From Candidatus Rifleibacteriota bacterium (GTDB lineage Bacteria; Muiribacteriota; Ozemobacteria; Ozemobacterales; Ozemobacteraceae): a stretch of 64,000 nt of DNA. Positions within the stretch are counted from its first letter, which is position 1, and each line of letters opens with the position of its first letter. The translations under genes and the position numbers were made by a program. Below the pieces are notes generated by a model. The model was not told the DNA's origin. It saw nothing but the letters and a program-made list of their open reading frames with translations, and searched no databases. The stretch lies in the NCBI GenBank assembly GCA_018818125.1, contig JAHISQ010000115.1, positions 62,001 to 126,000 on the forward strand. The letters run 5' to 3'. Positions 44,245-51,764 of this stretch are shown here, one piece after another.

Positions 44245-44625
44245 TTAAAGTTGGCCGTTGATAAGTCTGGTAATACCGTCCTTCATCAGAGCTTCTCCAA
44301 AATTAATCAACAAACCCAACTTCAGACCGGCGAGTTTGAGATAAGTTAAAACCTGCTTTTTATGAGCTTTTGAGGCAGACTCGACAGATTTTAGTTCAAG
44401 AATAACCTTATCTTCAACCAGCATGTCAATCCTGAAACCTTCGTCAAAAACAATGCCTTTGTAAGAGATCTTAACAGGAACCTGACGGACAACATTTAGC
44501 CCGCATGACTCAAGCTCATGCGCAAGCAGCACCTCGTATACGCTCTCAAGCAATCCTGGACCAAGCTCTTTGTGTATGCGCAGAGCACAATCAACTACAA
44601 TCTTACTGATTTCGTTCTCATTCAT
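44245..44625 (-). CDS. GxxExxY family protein (PD-(D/E)XK nuclease-like)
   Basis: The 126-residue protein carries the family motif GPGLLESVYE at about residues 22-31. It also has the nuclease-like core DMLVEDKVILELKSVE, which is the D...ExK arrangement of PD-(D/E)XK folds, and the typical end LGLLINFGEALMKDGITRLI. The function is unknown; the fold suggests a nuclease. Members are scattered irregularly among bacteria and often occur inside repeats. Here the gene is framed exactly by inverted repeats (44212-44241 and 44626-44652), so gene plus arms behaves like a small mobile cassette without a transposase. Confidence 0.92.
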   Translation of the reverse strand: MNENEISKIVVDCALRIHKELGPGLLESVYEVLLAHELESCGLNVVRQVPVKISYKGIVFDEGFRIDMLVEDKVILELKSVESASKAHKKQVLTYLKLAGLKLGLLINFGEALMKDGITRLINGQL

Positions 44626-44652
44626 CTTTGTGCCTCTGTGGCTTTGTGCGAG
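44626..44652 (-). repeat. Right inverted repeat of the GxxExxY cassette
   Basis: The reverse complement starts CTCGCACAAAGCCACAGAG and continues GCACAAAG. It touches the start codon of the GxxExxY gene, so it also forms the leader of that gene, and it reaches to within 13 bases of the stop of the sigma54 regulator gene. Confidence 0.82.
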
Positions 44653-44664
44653 ACTTTCCTGTTT

Positions 44665-46059
44665 TCAGGCGAGATCGTAGGTTTTTATTTTGTATTGCAG
44701 AGTACCGCGTTTAATCCCGAGCATCTGAGCTGCCTTTGACTGGTTGCCGTCGGCGAGACGCAAGGTGCGACTGACCATTTCCTTCTCAATCTGCGCGACC
44801 ATTTCGTCGAGAGTTTTGCCCTGATCGATCTGCTCGGCGATCCAGTCGAACATGCCGCTCGAACTCTCTGGCGCAAAGCCCAGCTTGACTTCTTCCGGCA
44901 GATTTTCGATGTCGATCATGTTGGTTCTGGTAAAGACTGAAGCCCCCTCAATAATGTTCTGCAACTGCCTTACGTTGCCCGGCCACTTGAAGTTCTTGAG
45001 CGCAGTCATCGCCTTGGGCGTAACCCCTTTGAGCTCTCTACTTGACTTTCCAGCAGCAATTTTCACAAAATGCTCAACCAGCGGCGGAATATCTTCGATT
45101 CGCTCACGCAGCGGTGCCAGCTGTATGTTAACCACGTTAATACGGTAAAACAGGTCTTCTCTAAATTCCCGTCTTTCGATGAGTTCTTTGAGATCCTTGT
45201 GGGTAGCGGCAATTATGCGCACATCGACCTTGATCGGTTTTACTCCGCCAAGGCGCTCAACTTCGCGTTCCTGCAATACTCTAAGCACCTTGGCCTGGGT
45301 ATTTAAAGCCATATCACCAATTTCATCGAGAAAAATTGTGCCACCATGAGCGATTTCAAATTTACCGCGTTTCCGGGCGCCAGCGCCAGTAAACGCACCT
45401 TTTTCGTAGCCAAACAGCTCGCTCTCAATAAGATTTTCCGGCAATGCTGCACAGTTAAGGGTTACAAAAGGCCCGCTGGCGCGGTTGCTCTTGCGCTGAA
45501 TCGCTTCGGCGACCAGTTCCTTGCCAGTGCCTGATTCGCCCTGAATCAATACAGTAATATCACTTTTGGCGACCTGTTCAATCTTTTCCTTGACCAGGCT
45601 GGTTGGCTGAGATTCGCCGATAATACGATCAGCCGCCGGCTCAACCAGAAAACGTTCTTCGAGACTCTTCTTTTCATAAGCCAGGCTGAAACGTTCGCAT
45701 GCCTTGGCAACAATAACTCTCATCTCATCAATGTCAAAAGGCTTGGAAAAGTAATCGTATGCTCCCTGCTTCATTGCTTCAATCGCAAGCTTTTCAGAGC
45801 CATAAGCCGTCATCAGAATAAAGACAGCTTCGGGGTCAATCTGCTTTACCTGCTTCAAAAATTCCATACCACTCATACCTGGCATATTGTAGTCAGAAAT
45901 AATTACCTGAAAAGCGCCAGGTTCAAAAAACTTGAGTGCTTCACTCGGGTTCTCAGCCGACTTGACCTGATAACCTTCTTTGCTCAGAGCAGCTTTAAGA
46001 CTGAACAGAATGGATTTTTCGTCATCAACTATCAGAATGTTATGTGATTTGAACAGCAT
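44665..46059 (-). CDS. Sigma54-dependent response regulator, NtrC family
   Basis: The 464-residue protein has the full NtrC layout. The receiver (1-120) has acidic pair DD at 12-13, phospho-acceptor Asp56 (ISDYNMPGM) and Lys in SKPFD. The AAA+ domain (about 145-380) has Walker A GESGTGKE, the sigma54-contact loop GAFTGA, Walker B GGTIFLDEIGD and the R-finger region REFREDLFYR. A Fis-type helix-turn-helix closes it (NQSKAAQMLGIKRGTLQYKI). It activates sigma54 promoters when phosphorylated, most likely by the kinase encoded seven bases upstream. Confidence 0.96.
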   Translation of the reverse strand: MLFKSHNILIVDDEKSILFSLKAALSKEGYQVKSAENPSEALKFFEPGAFQVIISDYNMPGMSGMEFLKQVKQIDPEAVFILMTAYGSEKLAIEAMKQGAYDYFSKPFDIDEMRVIVAKACERFSLAYEKKSLEERFLVEPAADRIIGESQPTSLVKEKIEQVAKSDITVLIQGESGTGKELVAEAIQRKSNRASGPFVTLNCAALPENLIESELFGYEKGAFTGAGARKRGKFEIAHGGTIFLDEIGDMALNTQAKVLRVLQEREVERLGGVKPIKVDVRIIAATHKDLKELIERREFREDLFYRINVVNIQLAPLRERIEDIPPLVEHFVKIAAGKSSRELKGVTPKAMTALKNFKWPGNVRQLQNIIEGASVFTRTNMIDIENLPEEVKLGFAPESSSGMFDWIAEQIDQGKTLDEMVAQIEKEMVSRTLRLADGNQSKAAQMLGIKRGTLQYKIKTYDLA

Positions 46060-46066
46060 CTATGCA

Positions 46067-48190
46067 TCATCCTTCCTGCCGGCCCGGCAAGTAAAACTTG
46101 AATTTCGTACCTCTGCCAGCTGCACTAGTGACTTCAATTTTTCCTCCGTGCAGATCTACTATCTTTTTAACTATTGCCAGACCCAGCCCGGTGCCACGCT
46201 GGCGCGTGGTGAAAAAAGGCTCAAAAATTCTGCCGGTTGTCTCTTCTGGCATTCCACAACCGTTATCTTCGACTTCGAAAACAGTCCAGAGACTGTCCTC
46301 TTCTTTGAACGCCCGGATAAATACTTTGCCGCCCTTTTCCATGGACTGAATAGCATTAACGATAAGGTTCAAGAATACCTGTTTGATCTTTTCCGGGTCA
46401 ACAAATACCTTGAGTTCATCCTGATAATCAGACTCAAGCGCAACTTGATGCCGGTCTGATTCATGGCGAACCAACGCCAGCACTGGCTTGATCACCTCTG
46501 CAAATGCTATTTCGCAAAAGCTTGATCCTTCAGGCCTGGCATACTTAAGCAGCTGCTCAACCACTCCATTCAAGCGGTTTACCTCGCTGACGATAACGTC
46601 GATATACTCGCGGCGGCTGTCGTCAATTTCGGTTTCTTCCTGCAGAAGCTGACCAAGAGTCTTGATCGATGCGAGCGGATTCTTGATTTCATGCGCGACG
46701 CTGGCAGCGAGTTGCCCGATCGAACTGAGCTTATCAGCATGATAAAGCTGCTGCTCAATGATTTTGCGCTGAGTGATGTTGGTAAGAGTCAAAATAATAC
46801 CGTATGGCTTTTTGTCATTACCGAGCAAAGTCGAAAAGCTACCCTGCAAAACCTTTGTGCCGGCATATTCACCCTGTTCGAACTCAATGTCGAACTGGCG
46901 ATCGTATTCCGGGTCGCCAACACGTCGCAAAGCAGCCAGCATATCGAGCCGCGATTGCGGCTTTAGCTTTTTAACAAAGCTGCGTAACGACAGGCCCTCA
47001 AGCTCGGGGTAAAACTCACTAAGTTCCTGTGTGGCCGCATTATTGGCGGTTTCGATATGACCCCGCAAATTCCAGGTGATAACACAGGTACGCAGACTGC
47101 CAAGTATGTTCTGAATGTAGTTGGCAAGCTTTTCTATGCGCTCTATATAGTGCTGCAGACGGTCCTGATTCTGCTTAAGGTTGCTGGCCATGCGATTGAA
47201 TGAACGTGCCAGATTGCCAAGCTCATCACTGCTGACCGACGAAATCTGAAAACTTAAATCACCTTCAGCAATAATATTGGCGCCATCACGAATCTGCCTG
47301 ATTCGTGAAATAAGAACTTTCTCTGAAAAAATTATCGACAACAACAGAGTCGCAATCAAAATCCAGGCAGTTACACTGAAATTCTGCCATTGCGCCTCTT
47401 CAACCAAAGACAGCATTTTTTCCTGCGACACCGCCAGATAGATCAGTACCGGATCATTTTCAACGGTTTTTTCGATAATCACACGGCCAATAGAAAAAAC
47501 TGTCATACCTAATTTCAGGGTAAAAATGTCTTCCTTGCGGTCATTATTGCGAAAGTGCTCAAGTGCGAGCTCCTGGCGACTGCTCCCAGGCAGAGAAGAA
47601 GCGAGCAGCTTCTCCTTAACCGCCATTGAAACTTCAGCCTGCAGATTACGCGCCATGCGTTTGAGGCGAGTATCATCAATTTTGCGCCGCAACGCCAGAC
47701 GGCCAATAAATTCGCCAAGTTTATGAACAGGCACCTCTGATCTCACAAACAACGCACCATCAACTTCCTGCAGCGTTACCCACGATAGATTTTGCAGGGT
47801 ATCGTGACGGTTGATTGGTGGCCCCCGCCGACTTGCATATTGATTGCTCGACACTATCTGGCCGCTGACCAGAGTCATCTCAAGGTCGTAAAAACCGGTT
47901 TTCGAGATCAGGCGCTCCACCTCATGCTGCAACATGTTATTGAGACCATAGGTTGAATAGTTGATGATCTTTTCAGACTCGGAGTAAAGAATTGCGTTGT
48001 TGAGCAGCAGATTCTTTTCTGAGTCCCAATATGATTTTATCGAGGCAAGCAACAATTCGATACGCTGTTGAAATATCTCACGAGTCTTTTCCTGGATCAG
48101 TCTGGTCGAGCTTTCATTGATAATCAGCGCGAGACTGCTGATCAAAATAAACAACAGTGAAATTACTTTGATGCGCAAGGATATATACAT
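46067..48190 (-). CDS. Membrane sensor histidine kinase (HAMP-PAS-HisKA)
   Basis: The 707-residue protein has an N-terminal transmembrane helix (KVISLLFILISSLALII), an extracytoplasmic sensor region of about 240 residues, a second helix (FSVTAWILIATLLLSIIF), and HAMP (IRQIRDGANIIAEGDLSFQI). A PAS domain (about 350-470) is followed by HisKA with His500 in VAHEIKNPLAS and HATPase (NLIVNAIQSMEKGG, EDNGCGMPEET, RGTGLGLAIV). It resembles NtrB/AtoS-type partners of NtrC regulators. It overlaps the upstream gene by one base (TAATG) and is followed after seven bases by the regulator gene, so the three form an operon. Confidence 0.96.
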   Translation of the reverse strand: MYISLRIKVISLLFILISSLALIINESSTRLIQEKTREIFQQRIELLLASIKSYWDSEKNLLLNNAILYSESEKIINYSTYGLNNMLQHEVERLISKTGFYDLEMTLVSGQIVSSNQYASRRGPPINRHDTLQNLSWVTLQEVDGALFVRSEVPVHKLGEFIGRLALRRKIDDTRLKRMARNLQAEVSMAVKEKLLASSLPGSSRQELALEHFRNNDRKEDIFTLKLGMTVFSIGRVIIEKTVENDPVLIYLAVSQEKMLSLVEEAQWQNFSVTAWILIATLLLSIIFSEKVLISRIRQIRDGANIIAEGDLSFQISSVSSDELGNLARSFNRMASNLKQNQDRLQHYIERIEKLANYIQNILGSLRTCVITWNLRGHIETANNAATQELSEFYPELEGLSLRSFVKKLKPQSRLDMLAALRRVGDPEYDRQFDIEFEQGEYAGTKVLQGSFSTLLGNDKKPYGIILTLTNITQRKIIEQQLYHADKLSSIGQLAASVAHEIKNPLASIKTLGQLLQEETEIDDSRREYIDVIVSEVNRLNGVVEQLLKYARPEGSSFCEIAFAEVIKPVLALVRHESDRHQVALESDYQDELKVFVDPEKIKQVFLNLIVNAIQSMEKGGKVFIRAFKEEDSLWTVFEVEDNGCGMPEETTGRIFEPFFTTRQRGTGLGLAIVKKIVDLHGGKIEVTSAAGRGTKFKFYLPGRQEG

Positions 48191-49152
48191 TATAAATCAC
48201 CCATTATCAGCGCATCATACTTATCGTTCGACTTTTTCTCAATCCATTCAATGTCGGCAGGGTAGTCAAGATCGATAAAACGCTCATCTGCAGAATGGCA
48301 ATCGTTGTCTGCCGGGGTAAAACCAGCAGCAGCTGGAACATACAAACAGAGTCTTATCCGCAAATATCTTTTATTATCAAAGGCCGGAAACGGCAAAAGA
48401 CGAACCTTGCCCATATTCTGCCGGCACAGTCTCTCATCATCAATATATTCGGCGGGAACCCAGTGTGAAACAAACATGGAGTCAGCGGCAGCAAAAACGT
48501 CCATGGCAAGCCCCAGATCGGCCTCCAGCGAAAAAGGGTTCAAGAAATGTTCTTCGATGGCACGGTAAAGGAATGCGATAGAATCGCGTCGGCGCCAGAA
48601 GGTCAATGTCGGTGAATTGGTTGCATGAATCGATGAACTGGCCACTTCTGCGAAGAGTATGTCAAAATTTCGCAGGGTAACCCTCGAACTCAGCGATTCA
48701 AACCAGGGAAAACTATCAGGCGACTGCTTCTTAAGACCCTGCAATAATGTTGCAAACTGCTCTCCGCTAAGAGTTCCTGTTATCGGGAGATCGGGCACCC
48801 TGAGATTGGCAGCTAGAACCCACACAAGATCCAGATGGGTATTGGCCTCCACATAATTTTCCGGTATTAATGATTTATCCATCCCATGTTCCTGTAAGAT
48901 AAAACTACCAGAGGCTTCTTTGCCAATAATCCTGTTATCGTCAACAGGTTGCAAAATTATAGTGCCATGAGCTTCAAGTTTTTGCATCAGTGTGCGCCTT
49001 AACATATCGAGTAAAGCTGGCGTAAATTCAAGGCGAGAGCTTAAAAACACTCGAGTTGCGGCTGGCAGCGTTGTTGCTGCCAACTGCAGCAATAGAAGCA
49101 GCAGCGCTACAGCTGATTTGTTGATCAGCACCTTATTATTAATCTCTTTCAT
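48190..49152 (-). CDS. Periplasmic binding-protein-like component of the two-component operon
   Basis: The 320-residue protein has a Sec signal peptide (SAVALLLLLLQLAATTLPAA). The mature part alternates alpha and beta. The segments RVFLSSRLEFTPALLDMLRRTL, LDLVWVLAANLRV, LGLAMDVFAAADSMFVSHW and LLPFPAF suggest a two-lobed substrate-binding fold of the extracellular solute-binding type, but no exact family is recognised. Its position as first gene in an operon with a membrane sensor kinase and an NtrC regulator suggests that it detects a ligand and signals through the kinase. No transporter genes are nearby. Confidence 0.75.
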   Translation of the reverse strand: MKEINNKVLINKSAVALLLLLLQLAATTLPAATRVFLSSRLEFTPALLDMLRRTLMQKLEAHGTIILQPVDDNRIIGKEASGSFILQEHGMDKSLIPENYVEANTHLDLVWVLAANLRVPDLPITGTLSGEQFATLLQGLKKQSPDSFPWFESLSSRVTLRNFDILFAEVASSSIHATNSPTLTFWRRRDSIAFLYRAIEEHFLNPFSLEADLGLAMDVFAAADSMFVSHWVPAEYIDDERLCRQNMGKVRLLPFPAFDNKRYLRIRLCLYVPAAAGFTPADNDCHSADERFIDLDYPADIEWIEKKSNDKYDALIMGDL

Positions 49153-49251
49153 GTTTGCAGCATCTTAGCATCAGCCTGTGCCATATTTTAACCATCATCC
49201 AAAAACACACAATCATACCAGATATAAGAAAAACATGAATCACTAACTTCA

Positions 49252-49261
49252 TGTATATAAT
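49252..49261 (+). promoter_or_regulatory. Extended -10 promoter for the deacetylase gene
   Basis: TGTATATAAT gives a consensus TATAAT (49256-49261) with an upstream TG. Transcription from about 49268 would start downstream of the ATGs at 49251 and 49260, which supports ATG 49293 as the translation start. Confidence 0.5.
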
Positions 49262-49292
49262 GACTTGTATTTATTTTGTCGATAGCAGAGGC

Positions 49293-50318
49293 ATGAGAAC
49301 TAAACTTATCGCTATTTGCAAATATGCATGCCTCGTGCTCTTTATGTTCACAGCGTTGCAGCTGCCAGCCAGCAACCTTATGAGCAAAGACACCGAAGCG
49401 GTCAGCGAATATTACGAAGCCGATCGCAACGCCCTTGCAAAACAGCTTAACCCGGAAGAAGAGCTGGTCAACGACACTATAAGCAACTTTGACAATTATT
49501 ATGGGCGACCACAGCTGGTAAAAATGCTCAGCAACACCCGTCAGATAGTGCTCACCTTCGATGATGGTCCACACCCGCGAACCACCCCCAAAGTACTTGA
49601 AATTCTGCGCCGGCGCCATGTAAAGGCAATTTTTTTTGTACTCGGACTTCAGGCTGCAAAATATCCTGCGCTGGTCAAACAGATTCATGACGAAGGCCAT
49701 CTGATCGGCAACCACTCATACGGCCACAAAAATCTCGCCCAGCTTAGCGACGAAAAGTTGCGCGAAGAACTTACGCGCACCAGTCGCCTTATCGAAAGCA
49801 TAACCGGACAAAAACCAGTGTATCTAAGGCCTCCCTACGGCGCCATGAACCGCAAGGTCATAAAAGTCGCACAGCAGGAAGGCATGAATATTATGCTCTG
49901 GACAGTTGACCCCAAAGACTGGTTACAGAAAAATGAAGCCAGCATATTGCACAACACCGAGCGTCAGCTCGGTATGACCAGCGGCAAGTTACACGGCGGC
50001 GCCCTGCTGTTGCACGACATTTATCCCTCGACCGTCAGAGCGCTCGAACCTCTGCTTGATCGTCTGGCAGCACATGAATTCAGAATCACCAGTATTGACA
50101 ATCTCAATACTGACTCCAATAAATTCTGGGCGGCAGCTCAGCCCCGGATTCTAAGAAGCGCCAGATTTCATCACCACTTCGATCCAGATCTCTCCGGCAA
50201 CAATGCGTTGATAAGTCTTTTAAAGCCGCAGCAGAAAAACAGCAGGTCGGCAATAGCCATGCTCAAAGCACACAAAAACGGTGCTCTTCTTGCTTACCTG
50301 CTCAACACCGCCAGCTGA
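49293..50318 (+). CDS. Polysaccharide deacetylase (NodB homology domain)
   Basis: The protein has 341 residues from ATG 49293. A signal peptide (KLIAICKYACLVLFMFTAL) is followed by a linker, then the CE4 domain at about 85-280. It carries the catalytic and metal motifs TFDDGPHPRT (Asp-Asp), HSYGH (two His), RPPYGAMN, and late strands IMLWTVDPKDW and GGALLLHDIYPST. It removes N-acetyl groups from peptidoglycan, chitin-like or exopolysaccharide chains outside the cytoplasmic membrane. ATG 49251 and 49260 are open but lie at the predicted -10 box. The C-terminal 60 residues are basic and unassigned. Confidence 0.93.
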   Translation: MRTKLIAICKYACLVLFMFTALQLPASNLMSKDTEAVSEYYEADRNALAKQLNPEEELVNDTISNFDNYYGRPQLVKMLSNTRQIVLTFDDGPHPRTTPKVLEILRRRHVKAIFFVLGLQAAKYPALVKQIHDEGHLIGNHSYGHKNLAQLSDEKLREELTRTSRLIESITGQKPVYLRPPYGAMNRKVIKVAQQEGMNIMLWTVDPKDWLQKNEASILHNTERQLGMTSGKLHGGALLLHDIYPSTVRALEPLLDRLAAHEFRITSIDNLNTDSNKFWAAAQPRILRSARFHHHFDPDLSGNNALISLLKPQQKNSRSAIAMLKAHKNGALLAYLLNTAS

Positions 50319-50425
50319 CAAGCCTTCCGCACCAATAATCCGATTTTTCAGGTGTTGTCGTAAAGTTAAGCTTCTCATGTTAATCTGAAATATGGTCATG
50401 GGTTTTAACTTAACGGGAGGCACTT

Positions 50426-51721
50426 ATGCTGTTACTCGCCCGGTTGAACAAGAATTTAACATTTGTGTTGTTGCTGATCATTTTAATCCTTGCAACATCA
50501 TCTGCCCAACTGGATGCCAAGGTCTGGACAATTGAAGACTTTTTTCAACACCGCCCGGATGTTCGCGACAATATCAAGAGCTGGTCAGGTAAAACTGACC
50601 CGGAATGGATATTGCGCGAATGGATTAAGATTACAACCGAACGTGGTGAAGACTATCAGCTGGCGCTGGCAATTCTTAATGGAACCCAACCGTCTGAGTC
50701 GGTGACCCCACCAGCAGATTCCAGTCCTCAACCTTCTGATGGTTTTGGCGAAAACACTCCGGTTTCAGGCTTTGTACGCCCGGCCGATGATAATGGCTGG
50801 GGAGTTCACTGGTTTCCCACAGTGTCGCAGTCCAGGGAAGAAGTCGACCGCTTTGTGAAAATAATCGATGAGTTACATATTAAATGGGTTCTGTTTCTCA
50901 ACCCGGGAACTGATTTAAACGCTAATGAATATCTGGTTGACAAGCTGGTTGCGAAGGGAATTATGCCGGTTATGCGCCTGTATTACAGCACAATCTACAC
51001 TCCCTCGGGAGAAGAGATCGAGCAGACTGGAAACCTGGTCGAGCATTTTGTCAGAAGAGGTGTGCATTATTACCAGATTTACAACGAACCCAATTTACCA
51101 TGCGAATGGGAAGGAAACGTTCTTCCGGAGAACTCAGTATCGCGCTGGGCAGACGCTTTTATTCCTCGCGCCCAGGCCGTAGTCAAGGCTGGTGGAATAC
51201 CAGGAATCGGTGGTCCGGCTTTTGGTTACATCAAAACTGATGGTTCTTACGGCAATGGTTCAGATTACTTCAGACAGATGGTTGAAAAACTGGTAAGCCT
51301 CAACCAGAAAGATCTGCTCGCACGCTCTGTCGTGGTAATCCATAACTACACCACCGACTCGCCACCCAGCGATAAAAATCAACGGGAAAAATATTGGCAG
51401 TTTGAAACCTACCAGACGATTCTCGGTGAGCATGACCTGTTTCTGCCGATGATTGGCGGAGAGGGCGGAACCCGACCTGAAGATGTTGGCGGCAATATGA
51501 ACAAGCTCGCTGATAACGTCACCTGGTGTTATGAACACATGGCATCGGCACCGGATTACTATATGTCTTTCGCGCACTGGTTGCTGGCAGCTCCCGAGGG
51601 AAATGAGTGGCGCAAACATGCGATGTTCGACAACAACGGATCTCCTTTGCAGAAAGAGTTGATTGACAGGATGCGAGCGGCGCGTCCTCCGGCAAGAAGC
51701 AGCGGTCAGGGGAATGATTGA
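50426..51721 (+). CDS. Secreted clan GH-A-like glycoside hydrolase
   Basis: The protein has 431 residues. A signal peptide (NLTFVLLLIILILATSSAQ) is followed by a segment of about 45 residues (RPDVRDNI..GKTDPEWILREWIKI) that recurs in the protein at 54406. After a Ser/Pro-rich linker comes a TIM-barrel domain (about 110-420): WGVHWFP, VLFLNPG, IYNEPN with candidate acid/base Glu221, and IGGEGG with candidate nucleophile Glu346. This is the two-glutamate pattern of clan GH-A (GH5/39/53-like). Substrate unknown. GGGAGG precedes the ATG. It heads the plus-strand arm of the pseudopilin region, 43 bases before the next gene. Confidence 0.85.
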   Translation: MLLLARLNKNLTFVLLLIILILATSSAQLDAKVWTIEDFFQHRPDVRDNIKSWSGKTDPEWILREWIKITTERGEDYQLALAILNGTQPSESVTPPADSSPQPSDGFGENTPVSGFVRPADDNGWGVHWFPTVSQSREEVDRFVKIIDELHIKWVLFLNPGTDLNANEYLVDKLVAKGIMPVMRLYYSTIYTPSGEEIEQTGNLVEHFVRRGVHYYQIYNEPNLPCEWEGNVLPENSVSRWADAFIPRAQAVVKAGGIPGIGGPAFGYIKTDGSYGNGSDYFRQMVEKLVSLNQKDLLARSVVVIHNYTTDSPPSDKNQREKYWQFETYQTILGEHDLFLPMIGGEGGTRPEDVGGNMNKLADNVTWCYEHMASAPDYYMSFAHWLLAAPEGNEWRKHAMFDNNGSPLQKELIDRMRAARPPARSSGQGND

Positions 51722-51764
51722 AGCTACTGATGGTTTTGACAATCGTCTGAACTAGAGGATAAGT

